64,000 nt of DNA from Linyphia triangularis. Its lineage: Eukaryota > Arthropoda > Arachnida > Araneae > Linyphiidae. A program made the position numbers and the translations under genes. The stretch is from positions 8,191,796 through 8,255,795 of the forward strand of contig OZ021730.1 of the NCBI GenBank assembly GCA_963978545.1. The letters are read 5' to 3'. This document shows, in pieces, positions 9,722 to 21,517 of this stretch; the stretch's first letter is position 1, and every line of letters begins with the position of its first letter. The notes beneath the pieces were generated by a model. It made no database searches, had not been told where the DNA came from, and saw only the letters and a program-made list of their open reading frames with translations.

Positions 9722-10092
9722 TTGAAAATCATGCAACTTCCCCATTGTAGCAATGCAATATATACTCCAAGTTGGAATGTTTTAAACTCGACCAATGTTT
9801 GCTTTGGTATCATCTGCCACGATACACCATTAAAACTCTACATGGGAAAACTCAAAATGCAAAGGAAACATTTTTCCAACAGATTTCCGTCGCATAATTC
9901 CATGTAAGAGGGCTTTACAATGTTCATAATATCTGTTGGAAGGTCAGTTGACTTGTTAACATATTTTATCTTGACAGCTTTAGCCCGTTGAACCTTGCAC
10001 CAACTGTCAACACCTTTTGGACATTGACCGTTCATTGGGATATCTTTACTTGACCAGGAATGAAAAGAGGCTGCTATGGCAGCACTCTGCAT
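9722..10092 (-). pseudogene. Mutator-like transposase fragment
   Basis: Minus-strand reading gives CPKGVDSWCKVQRAKA, closely resembling CPKGSDSWCSYQRAKA of the larger Mutator-like gene at 18759-20671, then LLEKCFL. After a frame change the ESFNGVSW-like and FQLGVYIALLQWG blocks follow, as expected further along this family. Only the middle-to-C-terminal part survives and it is frameshifted. SINE 10146-10322 lies just upstream. Confidence 0.7.
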
Positions 10093-10145
10093 ACTTCAAT
10101 AGCCTACTTTCCTCAATTTAAAGGCGTTCATCCCAACACCATTTA

Positions 10146-10322
10146 GCCAACCAAACGGTATAGTGGTTAGCGTGCTAGCTTCTAGACCGCGAGGTTGCGG
10201 GTTCGAGTCCCGTGTTAGGCATGGGTGTTTGTAAATGTATGTTGGCTTGTCTAATGACGAATGTTTCGGCGCATTATAGCCCTCGTGTTGCTGACGGCGC
10301 CAGATAATCAACAACCAACCAA
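10146..10322 (+). mobile_element. tRNA-derived SINE, full length (subtype I)
   Basis: Head begins GCCAACCAAACGG, A box TATAGTGGTTAGCG, B box GGTTCGAGTCC, then body, hairpin and CAACCAACCAA tail. No clear target duplication recognised. Confidence 0.88.
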
Positions 10323-10740
10323 CTAAATTTGGAGAATGATTAGTCAACAATGTTAGGGTTTTTCGGGAAAAGGTTGAGTATTTTGACGCGTCGTTTTAAA
10401 AAGACAAGTTGTCATCCAATGGTAAGCATTGTGAATGCCTTTTGATTGACATACCTTACATGGTGATGGTGACAAAACTTGCCACCCAGAGTACGTTTCA
10501 CGTATTTGTATTCGTGAATTGTTTTGTTTGGGTTGGATTGCTGTGTCGAGTTCGACCAAATCTTTGTGGCCTGAAATGAAACTCCTCCCTGAAAGGGAAT
10601 CTTGGTTGAAAATTACGTGGAGATTGAAAAGATCTAAATGGTCGATAAGGATAATGGGACTGATTTTCAGAATTTTAAGAAACATTAACTTGTTGATTAG
10701 TTGGATCACTGATTTGATGAAGACGAACAGCTAGTTCCAA
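10323..10740 (-). pseudogene. Unidentified remnant with a possible zinc-binding motif
   Basis: The minus strand shows an Arg/Phe/Pro-rich stretch and, in an overlapping frame, CKVCQSKGIHNAYHWMTTC, which fits CX2CX9HX4C and is followed by a Pro-rich end. This resembles Gag-type fingers of arthropod retroelements, but no second domain confirms it and the reading frame changes. I do not assign a family. Confidence 0.25.
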
Positions 10741-11057
10741 CCATTCATGCAAGATGTTGGGTGCATTTATGCACACATTACATTACTTTTTGAGTTGAGC
10801 TTACTAAACTAAGTACATTATTACATACATATAGTCATTGCAGTCATAGGGGTGCATTTATGATAAGTCCTTGCTTCATCGTATTAAGCATACCATCAGT
10901 TAATCCTTGGAGGATCAAGTTTGTTGACAACCCCAACTTTCTACCGCATTCCACCTTTTTATGAAAATATGTGAGTAGTGTATAATTGAGACTTTTGGCT
11001 CAGGATTCTTGAGGATTATGGCACAATGGCCCTGGCACGGGTGAGTCAATGCCAAGT
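10741..11057. other. Unassigned AT-rich DNA
   Basis: No coding or element signature recognised. Confidence 0.4.
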
Positions 11058-11412
11058 GTTATCTGGGGAGTGGTATAATATGACATATCGTTTTCAAACA
11101 TGGGAATTAAGATATCGGGAAAGTTGAAAAAATTAACTTTTCACTTAGGGGATAAACTGGTACCAACTGGCAATGAATAAAATTCATAATAAAATTTTAA
11201 ATATTTGTTTACACAATAAATATTATCATTTCGTAACAATTCTCAAAGATGGCATTATCTGGGGAGTGGTATAATCTGGCATATTGTTTTAAAACGTGGG
11301 ATAAATAATCGTCCAAATTATACACTAATTTTCCACTTGGGGGATAAAATGCATAATAGTATAATTTTAAATATGTATTCACACAATAATTACTACCATT
11401 ATGCAACAATTC
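11058..11412 (+). repeat. Two-copy direct repeat, unit about 200 bp
   Basis: The block starting TATCTGGGGAGTGGTATAAT near 11060 recurs near 11259. Both copies continue with TGGCATAT-like, GGGATAAA and ACACAATAAT-type blocks in the same order. The copies are diverged by substitutions and small gaps. Function unknown; probably an old tandem duplication or subrepeats of an element end. Confidence 0.65.
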
Positions 11413-11515
11413 ATATTTATTCAAATACTTTTACAAACTTTTTTTTTTTTTTACAATATTTACAGTAATGACATTACAACTTATCATATTCACAATTAAA
11501 TTCATACAATTAAAT

Positions 11516-12148
11516 CCCCTCAGGGGGTTTACTTTCTCAAAGTAAACACGGGCTTCACAACCCCGAGTTGCTCCAGTGATCTATCCCTCCTTCTATTTTA
11601 CCTTCTTTTTTGGGTTCCGTATTTATACTTTGGTTTTCTTTCTTCCCTCATTGTGGTTACCTCTTCAGAGGTGAGGGCTTCCCTTGAGAAGCTTTGTGCC
11701 GCTCTGTTGCCATCAGCTTATCTTGGGAATTAAATCACCCACGTGTTTGCCGTGCGTGGAGACCCGTGTCTCTGGAAAGGGGGATCCTGGTAGTTGAAAG
11801 GCGACACACTGTCCCAATACACTACTTTGGCCCTTGCTTCAGATAAACGGGAGGTGCACATTGGTCCCGTGTGTATCAATCGGCTGGTCGTCCGACTTCG
11901 TCGGCGGCTAGGGATCAAGCGTTCGGCTCGTCTGCTGGGAATCTCGTTAAGTTTGGAGACTTCTACAGGGACGAGTCGTTCGCGTATAGGTACTGGACAA
12001 CCCGATAGAGTCATGCTGTGCGTAACAGTTCTGTTGATATTTTGTTTTCTTTTATGATTTTTGTTGCTTGTCGGCAGGCTCTATCCCCGATAATGAGGAC
12101 TCCATGGTGGGTGGGACTCTAGTGCCCGAATCTTTTATCCCTACTTTC
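11516..12148 (+). promoter_or_regulatory. LINE 5' UTR (B1)
   Basis: Same leader as A1 despite the B-type ORFs. Variation at the start: CTTTCTCAAAGTAAA instead of CTTTCTATAAGTAAA, which still pairs. Ends just before the ATG of ORF1 (MESKSSIFS). Confidence 0.85.
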
Positions 12149-15100
12149 ATGGAAAGTAAATCTTCTATTTTTTCTCCCCCTAGTGGGGAGCAACAACGAC
12201 AAGTATCTTCATCAAGTCAAATGTCACTTAAATTCTTTATTGTACATCGAGTGGAGGGTTCTTTTGAAAAGGTGTCTCCTTTTCTAATTGAGAAAACTTT
12301 AAAATCGTTCGTTAGAGATACAGCTTCAATCAAAAAATTGAAGTCTGGAGATCTGTTAGTGGAAGTCCGCAATGATCAACAAGCCAAAAGCATATTAAAA
12401 ATCGACAGTTTTGGAACATTCCCTGTAACTGTTACAGACCATGGATCACTTAATAAATCTCGTGGTGTTGTGTCAGAGTCGGACCTTTACCATACAGCGG
12501 AGGACGAGATTCTTGACCACCTACGTGATCAACACGTTTCGGCCGTCCACCACATAACAATACGACGAGATGGGAATATCATCCCCACTAAGCATTTGAT
12601 CCTAACTTTTGACTTACCCACTTTACCGTCGCACGTAAAAGCAGGCTATCTGAATTGCCAAGTACGTCCGTATATTCCGAACCCACTACGCTGTTTCAAG
12701 TGCCAGAAATTTGGTCACTCGCAAACAGCTTGCCATGGGAAAACGGAAATATGCCCCCGTAGTAATACAGTGTCTGGAGGAGTTTGCCTTTTTATCTCTC
12801 ATGATTACCCCAGCACTGTACTCACACTGCGCACATCTCTACAGGCTGTGGCTGCGAGACTTCATTTACAGTCCCTTCTCACAGTCTGTTGCCTATACCT
12901 GCCGCCACATGCTATCATCCGCCAAGAGGAGTTGAATGACCTTATTGATCAGCTTCCAGTACCATTTTTACTGCTCGGTGACTTTAATGGACACAGTACT
13001 ATGTGGGGTAATGCTAATACGAACCCTCGTGGGAGACAGGTGGAAAAGTTGCTTTCTGATCACTGTCTCCTGAATAATGAGGAGAAAACCTATTTTCATG
13101 AACCCACTCGAACATTCCATTCACTTGACCTAGCCATTTGTTCCCCTATACTTTTTCCATATTTGAATTTTACTGTTGGAAGTGATCTACACAACAGTGA
13201 TCACTTCCCTGTCCTCATTTCGCATGCAGGTAGGAGTAGCGTGACCTACCGTCTACCTACTTACAAATACCACAGGGCGAATTGGGACAAATTTTCTGAG
13301 TTGGCTGTTATATCAGGAACAATGGTGGGCAGTGAGGATGTTGATACTGCTGTCCAAAATGTCACTGAAGCAATTTTAAATGCTGCTGACTCCTCCATTC
13401 CTAAGACATCACCTAGAACACTGCGGCACTGTATACCATACTGGAATGCAGACTGTCAGTCTGCATACAAGAAACAAAAGAAGCTATGGGGTATCTTCCG
13501 CAGATACCCAACTACAGGAAACCTTATCGCCTTTAAAAAGGCTAAGGCATTTGCTCGTAGAGTTAGACGTCAAAGTCAGAAGGATTCTTGGATAAGTTAT
13601 GTCTCTTCAATTACGTCTAAAACATCAAGTAAACAGTTGTGGAAGAAGGTTAGAGCAGCCAACGGTTTGTATCCGGAATATTCTTGCCCGATACTTCAAA
13701 CCGGAGCTGCTGTGTTCTCTTCCCCTGAAGATATTGCTAACCTTATCGGTGAAACTTTTGAAAGTGTACCCAGTTCCGATTCTGATAGTTCTACTTTTCT
13801 AGTGACTAAGAATCGTGCTGAACGGACTGGAATTAATTTCAAAAGCAATATTGATTATTCCTACAACTGTGACCTTAAGATGTACGAATTGAAGAGTGCT
13901 TTATCTAAAGCACATAACACTAGTCCAGGTCCAGATGGGATCAGTTACCAAATGCTTCGCCATTTAAGTCCAGATTCTCTTTTTAACATCCTTTTTCTCT
14001 TCAATCGAATCTGGAAGGAGAACATCTTTCCTACCTTGTGGCGGGAAGTTACTGTAATCCCCATTCTAAAACCTGGAAAGGATCCCAAGGATCCTCTGAA
14101 CTATCGACCGATAGCCTTAACGAGCTGCCTTTGTAAGACCTTTGAACGTATTGTAAACGCCCGACTCTCTTACATGTTAGAAAAAGATGGATGTATTTCA
14201 CGTTTCCAGAGTGGATTCCGACGAGGGCGGTCCATTCTTGATAACATCGTGAAACTAGAAACAGATGTTCGTAATACCTTTGTGCAGAGGAATCATCTAG
14301 TTTCAATCTTTTTCGACATTGAGAAGGCGTATGATCATACGTGGTGATATGGTATCCTGCAAACCTTATTTAATTTTGGTTTCAGGGGTAATCTACCTCT
14401 TTTTATTCAAAATTTTTTATCATCTCGTGTTTTTAGAGTTTTCATTGGATTTTCATTTTCTAATTATTTTAACCAATCTGAGGGAGTTACTCAGGGTTGT
14501 GTTTTAAGTGTCACCCTTTTTAATCTACACATCAGCAACATCCTTCATATCCTTTCACCCTTTGTTCATGGAACTTTGTATGTTGATGATTTGCAAATCT
14601 CATGCCAAGGATCAAACATGCGCTTAATTGAACGTCAATTACAAACTGCTGTTAACAGACTTGTAGAATGGTGTGAACAAAACGGCCATACATTGTCACC
14701 ATCTAAAAGCAGTTGCATCCCCTTCTGTAGGAGGAGGGGTCTTCACCCTGACCCTGAAATCCACATACGCAATTCTCCCATCCCAGTTGTGAATCAGCTA
14801 AGATACCTGGGAGTTATCTTTGACAATAAGTTAAATTTTCTCCCACATATTGTATACTTGCGCAAGAAGTGCGAGAAATCGCTTAATATCCTCAAAGTAC
14901 TTTCAAATACTTCTTGGGGTGCTGACCGCACTTCTTTGCTGCGTATCTTCCAATCCATAATCTTATCTCGCATTGATTACGGATGTGTTGCGTATGGGTC
15001 TGCAGGAGCATCCCTTCTACGAAGATTGGATACTGTCCATCACACTGCTGCCCGTATTTGTTCAGGTGCATTTCGCACTTCACCCATTGAAAGTCTGTTG

Positions 15101-16260
15101 TCAGAGTGTAGTCTCCTTCCACTTGACTTGAGACGTAAAAAATTAAGCGCCAACTACTACTGTAGAATTATGTCTGATCCATTTCACCCTTTACGTAAGT
15201 TGAGACTTGATGCCTATCTTGGTAGGTTATATGATGCTCGCCCATCGAACATCCGACCATTTTCTGAAAGAGCGAAATCCATCTTGTTGGATGCAGCTCT
15301 TAGTGACGTAGTTACCCAAACATTTACCACTCAATCCTTTCCACCGTGGGTTATTCCATCTTTCCACTTTCTCAATCCATTTGCGATGTATTGCAAGGCA
15401 GACACTGCCCCAGAAATTTTTCAACAAATCTTTTGTGATCACCGCTCTCAGTATGCTGACTATGAAGCAGTATTTACTGATGGATCCAAAGCAGGTGAAC
15501 GTGTTGGCTGTGGTACTGTGTCCGACACATCCACAGTCGCTTTTTCACTTCATAAATCCTGCTCGGTTTTCACTTCTGAGATGACAGCAATTTCTTGTGC
15601 ACTGCTGCATATCTCACTCTGCAACAATCGCAAATTTTGTGTGTATACTGACAGTTTAAGCTCCCTGTCAAGTCTAAAGCACTTTAAGACCAATAGTCAT
15701 CCAATTGCTTTTGACATTTTGTCAAAATTACACACACTTGAGAAGAAAGGATTTACTATATTTTTCTGCTGGGTACCTAGTCACATGGGAATTTCAGGAA
15801 ATGAATTGGCTGATTCTGCTGCTAAAGCGGCTTCAATCCCGCTGCAGCAGCCAGTTCCCTACCAAGATGTTAAGACTTCAATTCAGAAGTTCATATTATC
15901 CTTACGTCAAGAAGCATGGGATTTGCAAACTAACAACAAACTCCATACCATCAAAAATCATCTTCTTAAATGGCCAGTTAATCCAATGCGTCGGACAGAT
16001 GTCAAACTGACTTGTCTGCGCATTGGTCATACCCGATTGACACACCGACATCTATTGCTGGGAGAAGATCCACCTGTTTGCTATATTTGTCTTTGCGATC
16101 TTACTGTGTCTCATATTTTAATTTCTTGTCCTAAGTTTCAATCGCATCGTCTAGATTTTTTAAGAGTACCACTTTAAGTCTTCAGTATTTGATTGGGGAA
16201 ACTCCCCATCCAAATCTTTTTGCTTTTTTAAGATCAATCGGGTTTTTAAATCACATCTAG
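12149..16260 (+). pseudogene. LINE B1 ORF1-ORF2 deletion fusion
   Basis: ORF1 starts at 12149 and reads to the first zinc knuckle (CFKCQKFGHSQTAC). At about 12755-12760 it jumps in frame into the ORF2 endonuclease (SNTVSGGVCLFIS), so the rest of ORF1 and the ORF2 start are deleted without a frame change. The fused frame has GDFNGHSTMWG, SDHFP, RPIALTS and FDIEKAYDHTW, then a TGA at about 14345-14347 where B6 has an Arg codon. The same frame continues through YVDDL (14576), YTDGSK (about 15476), WVPSHMGISGNELAD (about 15770) and the CX2CX7HX4C finger. A one-base shift near 16160 removes the usual end, which would otherwise stop at 16260. Not functional as an autonomous element. Confidence 0.87.
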
Positions 16261-16405
16261 TTTTTTAAACATATCCATTTTTTAAATTTTATTAACCTCT
16301 TCATCATTTTAGAAATGTGTTTTTAGCATTCTTTAATTATATTATGTCATATCTCATCATATTTATATTTCATCTTCCATCCTAGTTTTTTTTATCTTTT
16401 GTTTT

Positions 16406-16438
16406 GGCGCAGTATGGCCCTTGTGTTGCCTTTGCGCC
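16406..16438 (+). promoter_or_regulatory. LINE 3'-terminal hairpin (B1)
   Basis: GGCGCAGTATGGCCC, TTGTGTTGCC, TTTGCGCC; followed by ATAAAACCC and the AAAC repeat tail that abuts the target duplication. Confidence 0.8.
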
Positions 16439-17246
16439 ATAAAACCCAAAACAAACAAACATACAATTAAATACATTAAATTAATTGAATAGTGTCCATA
16501 CGCTAGCGTTGAAAACTTGTCTTCTAATATATAACGCTTATCATCATAAGGGTTAAGTGCGACTTTACTTTGACTTACAGTGTATAACTTATGGTTTTCT
16601 GTAGATATTTTAGTTGAATTTACCCTGATTTGGGGGTTGATTACTGAAAAGGCATTCTTTATAATTCTGATGTTTTAAGCAATGTTTTATTGTAGATTTT
16701 GGAACACCTTTAGCAGTTTTTTTATGGTCTTTTGTTGATAATAAACTATACATCTTTGCACGCAGCCCAATGAATTCAACCGCTGGTGTACCACAAAGTT
16801 CGTACTTTCTTATTTACTATATGTGGCTTGTTGGAAATTCTGATGTATCATAATATTGAAAATCAGTAGCCATATCTTCAAACTCATAACAGAGAGAGTC
16901 GGTATCTGTAAATAATAACAGAATATTGTTGTCATATTTTGCTTTAATGTAAAAATAATGGAAATCATACATTAAATATTTACTGAGATCCAAAACGGTG
17001 AAACCGGTTTAGCGTGATTGAAGTTTTTTTCATTTGGATACCAGTCAGGTTTCCAAAAAATGGATACCTGAAAGAATGGATATGTGAAAAGCAGTGGCTG
17101 CTAACAACTTCCTAACTATTATTTCTGTTTGAGTAAGACGAATATCTACACGGGACCTTAAACATTCAAGAGTTTTTCCATACACACTGTAATTTAAAAG
17201 TTTGAAAAAGCCCTTCTGAAATGAATTTTGTGCCTTCTTTCTTTGG

Positions 17247-17312
17247 TCGGTTGGTTGGTTGGTTGGTTAGAGTTTAACGGCGCAAGGGCAACACGTGGGC
17301 CATACTGCGCCA
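17247..17312 (-). mobile_element. Tail-only LINE insertion, 66 bp
   Basis: Consists only of the LINE 3' hairpin (GGCGCAGTATGGCCC ... TTGCGCC) and its CTCTAACCAACC tail on the minus strand. Exact 12-bp target duplication TTCTTTGGTCGG at 17235-17246 and 17313-17324. The polymerase frame joins up when it is removed. Confidence 0.88.
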
Positions 17313-17414
17313 TTCTTTGGTCGGTATTAAAATTGATGTATGGTTCTAACCATGCAGATGGATAAAATTGAACAATTCTATGAATCTTGGTCAACTTGAC
17401 TCTAAGAGAAATGT

Positions 17415-17592
17415 GCCGATCAAAGGTATTGTGGTTAGCGTGCTAGCTTCTAGACCGCGAGGTTGCGGGTTCGAGTCCCGTGTTAGGCATGGGTGTTTGT
17501 AAATGTATGTTGGCTTGTCTAATGACGAATGTTTCGGCGCATTATAGCCCTCGTGTTGCTGACGGCGCCAGATAATCTGAAAACAACCAACC
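17415..17592 (+). mobile_element. tRNA-derived SINE, full length (subtype I)
   Basis: Starts GCCGATCAAAGG. Target duplication AAGAGAAATGT at 17404-17414 and 17593-17603. Inserted in the Polinton polymerase pseudogene. Confidence 0.93.
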
Positions 17593-17741
17593 AAGAGAAA
17601 TGTATTGTTGCAGATTTCGATAGTGAATTATGTACTTTGTTCTAGTTAACAAATTCGGTGTTAACTTTACCGTAGTTGTCACTTTCTTGTTATATTGGTT
17701 TGCTAGATTTTTACTATACTTAGAAATCATATCCGGTGTTA

Positions 17742-17850
17742 CCCTAATAGCACACATCCTCCCAGGGAGGTCCCTAGGAAGTCCCCAGTCATCCCCGGGA
17801 CTACGAATGACTTCCCAGGGACCTCCCTGGGAGGATGTGTGCTATTAGGG
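17742..17850. mobile_element. Palindromic 109-bp MITE, copy 1
   Basis: Almost the whole element is one inverted repeat: CCCTAATAGCACACATCC at the left, its reverse complement at the right, and a short asymmetric centre around CATCCCCGGGACTACG. TA lies on both sides (17740-17741, 17851-17852), as for mariner/Tc1-type non-autonomous elements. No coding capacity. It interrupts the polymerase pseudogene. Confidence 0.88.
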
Positions 17851-18293
17851 TATTGCTAAATTTTCGGGTGCAACCGGATAATCGTTGAAGAAATCTTGTT
17901 TTTCTGCGATTGCTAAATCAACCTCTAAAACTTAGCCTATATCAGATTCAGGTGAAATGCTTGACACGTTAAATGTTTTAATTTCTTCTTCATTTAAGGC
18001 GTACGTATACCTTAGAGAATTTTTTTTTAATTTTAAGTTTAAAAATCAAATTTTTTTTTTACAGCATATAGAGTACATGTTTAAAATCATTTCATAAATT
18101 TTTTTTCAAATTTAGGCAATTTTTAATTTGTTAATTAAGATATAATTAGTACATTTTTCAAACGATGATATATCAAATTCTAATTTGTTTAAAAATACAA
18201 TTCTAGTTGAAAATGATTCAAAATATTCATGTTTTGAAACTCAATCAAGTTTAAAATATAAATAGTTTTTTTTTTTTATAATTTATTTTGTGC

Positions 18294-18473
18294 GCCGACC
18301 AAACGGTATAGTGGTTAGCGTGCTGGCTTCTAGACCGCGAGGTTGCGGGTTTGAGTCCCGTGTTTGGCATGGATGTTTGTAAATGTATGTTGGTTTGTTA
18401 AATGACGAAATGTTTCGGCGCATTATAGCCCTCGTGTTGCTGACGGCGCCAGATAATCTGAATACAACCAACC
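18294..18473 (+). mobile_element. tRNA-derived SINE, full length (subtype II)
   Basis: Target duplication AATTTATTTTGTGC at 18280-18293 and 18474-18487. Lies in the AT-rich left flank of the Mutator-like insertion. Confidence 0.93.
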
Positions 18474-18758
18474 AATTTATTTTGTGCGAAACATAAAAAC
18501 AAAAAAAAATCATTATTTTCAATGAAATCTAAGTTTCAAAAATCATTAAAAAATCAATTTATTAATCAATTTTGTATAATAGAGTTTCAAAACATCTAAC
18601 ATATTATGTAGATTACTATGATCTAAAATTTTTTATAATTGAACATTTTGTTGTTAAATTATCAATGTTTGAATAAGGCGTTATATGGTCAAAATACAGT
18701 TTTTCAGAAAACAGGTTCAGTTTTAGAAGCTTTTTTCTGGATTGGTAATGTGATAATC

Positions 18759-20671
18759 TTAATAAAAATATATTACTTGAAACCATTTACAGCCTCCTGG
18801 AACATAGGTTATTCCTTCTTTTTGAATTTTCTTTTCGCCGACCAAACGGTATAGTGGTTAGCGTGCTAGCTTCTAGACCGCGAGGTTGCGGGTTCGAGTC
18901 CCGTGTTAGGCATGGGTGTTTGTAAATGTATGTTGGCTTGTCTAATGACAAAAGTTCGGCGCATTATAGCCCTCGTGTTGCTGACGGCGCCAGATAATCT
19001 GAAAACAACCAACCAACTTTTCGTTTTTTAATCCCTCTTAAATACTTTCTACGCTGTGTTTGCCGTGGTGTTGATTGCCTTACACTTTCTGTCATTCGCA
19101 AATCATGTCGCTTTAATATACCGTTGACCATGAAAGGTTCAGGATTAATGCCCATGCGCCTAATAATCTCTAATTTAGGCTTGAAACCACAATTAAAATG
19201 AATGAGTGCATCAAGCGCAGAAAGTTTTACTACATCAAGACCTGCAAATTCGGTTTTTGGGCAGCGTTTCCAAACTAGAGAGTGAAAACTCTCATTGCTA
19301 TTTTGAGTTTTCCCATGAAGGCATTTTCCCAGCATTTGTGTGGTTGTCAGTCGTGTATATATTGGCTTAATATGCTGCAACAATGCCAAAGGCAATCCTC
19401 CCTTATGCTTATATTCGTTCTCTTTACTTTGAGCTTTTGCCCGCTGGTAGGAACACCAACTGTCGCTACCCTTTGGGCACTTCGTGTGCAGTGGATGGCT
19501 GTCTTTCGTACTAAGGTGGTAAAAGGTGCTCCAAATAGCTGTCGACATTTTCTGCACCGATTCAGTATTGTTCCGGAGAGCGATTCCAAAATAGTTTTGC
19601 ATGGTATTTATTTTGGAATCAGTCAATTTTCCTTTTCCTCCGATTCCTCGTATCGTCTTTTTGAGTTTCCTCAAGGCAGTTCCAAGTCGCTTCTGGTAGT
19701 GACCGATACATTTTTTTTTTTTTTTTATCACTTTCCCTGGGTAGGACTTCAGTTCGCTCACAGCAGAGTAGCTCTTGCTATCTCCGTCACCATAAAAGTC
19801 TACATATTCTAGACCTCTCGCTTTCAACGAACGAAGAAAAATTCGTTCTGCACCGCACGGTTCCATGTTGGGGGATGAACCACTATAGTTCATGGAGCAC
19901 TTGAGGCTTGCTATCCATGATTGGTACTGCACAGTTGTTTTATCTTTTGTGCTCCACTTACGGCAGCCAATGCAGTCCTTTGACATAACCTCGATGTCTA
20001 GCACTTCACCAGTATCAATTGAAATAGCAGAAACTACTCCATTTAGCGAGGAATAGCCTCGCCTGTGCCACGTTCCATCTACAGAAACACCGCATTCTCT
20101 GCTTCCATTAACTGGATGAACGCGATGTTCAGCCAATCTCATGCATTCATCCGCAAGTGGTCAAACAATATTTAGTAATGGTTGGTATGGTTATTATATG
20201 CTGATTGAGAAGGTGGAGGAGGCAAGTTCATCACAGACATGAAATGACAAGCTTCTCGGTGGCCACATCCAACCTGTCGCATGGCGTACACTACTCGCCT
20301 GTTCACAGCATAAAACTGCCCGTGTTTTTGTGAAGTTGTGCATGGCTCACTTACAAAGTCACAGTTGTAGCAAGCAAGGTATAATTCCACACAGCAACCC
20401 ATTTTCTTGAAAACATCACTTTTTACAAACAATGTATTTTCTGCACAGTTTGGACAATTTAATAATGAAAATAAAACATTCAGGCACTCTAATTCCACTA
20501 TACAGCTCTTTCCTTGCGAGTCACTGTTAGTTGGAATATCAGCAATGTTATTAAATTTTTTTTATCGAAGCAGAAGTTTGTTCTGGAACAGTTTTTACTT
20601 CAATAGAAATACTTGAACGTTGACAGTTATGATTATTTTTTTTATTACGTTGACTTCTTGATTTTGAACCC
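18759..20671 (-). pseudogene. Mutator-like transposase, SINE-interrupted and frameshifted
   Basis: Starts MGSKSRSQ at 20671, a Ser/Lys-rich beginning. A cysteine-rich zinc-ribbon-like region follows (CPNCAEN, ACYNCDF, GCGHREAC; 20172-20498), then, after frame changes near 20560 and 20150, the long transposase part at 20142: VSVDGTWHRRGYSSLNG, MSKDCIGCRKW, FYGDGDSKSY, CPKGSDSWC and NESFHSLVWKRCPK. A SINE (18837-19016) lies near the C-terminus; beyond it the frame continues to GITYVPGG and stops at about 18759. These blocks are those of the arthropod Mutator-like transposase domain family; DNA cleavage in transposition is the family role. Two frame changes and the SINE make this copy inactive. 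It sits inside the Polinton polymerase pseudogene. Confidence 0.8.
18837..19016 (+). mobile_element. tRNA-derived SINE, full length (subtype I)
   Basis: Target duplication CTTTTCG at 18831-18837 and 19017-19023 (one base shared with the head). Inserted near the 3' end of the Mutator-like gene. Confidence 0.9.
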
Positions 20672-21075
20672 ATTTTAAATTAAATTAAATCGTTAAAATA
20701 ATGCAGTATAACCAGAAAAATAAAACGCACGTGAAACTTACAAAAGTAAACAAAAATACACCAACTGAATACAGTTACAGTTAAACAGTGTTGCCATTCA
20801 AAAAAATAAATAAATAATACATATAATTATTAATTACATAAAGCATATTATTTAAAGTTAAGTTCTTAAAAGTATACTATTGTTTGTTACATCTTGTTTC
20901 GAAACCGAAACTAAAATTTTTAGCAGTAACGTCTAATGCAACTTAACGTAACTTAAAAAAATATTAAGAATATTTTCACCCGGTTGGTATTATTTGAAAG
21001 CTAAAGAATCAAGGAATATTTTGAAATAATAAAAAAAAATTCAATATTCTGTTCGATTCTCGTGATTTGTAGGGT
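20672..21075. other. AT-rich upstream flank of the Mutator-like gene
   Basis: No coding frame recognised. It probably holds the upstream region and end of the Mutator-like insertion. Confidence 0.4.
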
Positions 21076-21338
21076 ATACATACACCTTAACCAATAAAAA
21101 TGGATAATCGGTAGTTTTTGAACCATCCCCCATGCATACAAATTATTTGCATCGAAGTACATAATGTACTTTGAGATTTTTGATGGGTCATAGTCCTCTA
21201 AGTACTTGTTGTTTGCCAAGCTATGACGCTTTGTTATCATACTGACACCACCACGTATTCCTCTTTCGAAAAATAGGTGCATGTCAGGATCGGTTAGAAG
21301 TTCAAGTTTTACTCCCGACATTTTAAAACACGCCTGCC

Positions 21339-21517
21339 GCCGACCAAACGGTATAGTGGTTAGGGTGCTAGCTTCTAGACCGCGAGGTTGCGGGTTCGAG
21401 TCCCGTGTTAGGCATGGGTGTTTGTAAATGTATGTTGGCTTGTCTAATGACGAATGTTTCGGCGCATTATAGCCCTCGTGTTGCTGACGGCGCCAGATAA
21501 TCTGAAAACAACCAACC
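21339..21517 (+). mobile_element. tRNA-derived SINE, full length (subtype I)
   Basis: Target duplication AAACACGCCTGCC at 21326-21338 and 21518-21530. It splits the polymerase frame between LSWQAC and SGVKLELLTDPD. A box here reads TTAGGGTG instead of TTAGCGTG. Confidence 0.93.

Larger units (their letters stand above)
11516..16459 (+). mobile_element. LINE B1, both ends intact, internal deletion
   Basis: Runs from the CCCCTCAGGGG start to the hairpin (16406-16438) and AAACAAACAAAC tail. Target duplication CATACAATTAAAT at 11503-11515 and 16460-16472, 13 bp. It inserted next to the 3' end of the Polinton polymerase pseudogene. About 1 kb between the ORF1 zinc knuckles and the ORF2 endonuclease is missing compared with B6. 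Confidence 0.93.
18010..21090 (-). mobile_element. Insertion carrying a Mutator-like transposase
   Basis: This block separates two adjoining parts of the Polinton polymerase frame. A similar stretch of about 19 bases lies at both edges (near 18003 GGCGTACGTATACCTTA and near 21075 GGGTATACATACACCTTA); Mutator-like elements make 8-11-bp duplications, so part of this could be a target duplication, but the copies differ and the boundaries are approximate. Both flanks are AT-rich with long A/T runs. No terminal inverted repeat is visible to me. Confidence 0.55.

Noticed and set aside
18964..20142. A complete 392-residue protein
   Set aside because: Its last ~20 codons are SINE sequence and its start is only the first Met-like codon after a frameshift; the real gene spans 18759-20671.
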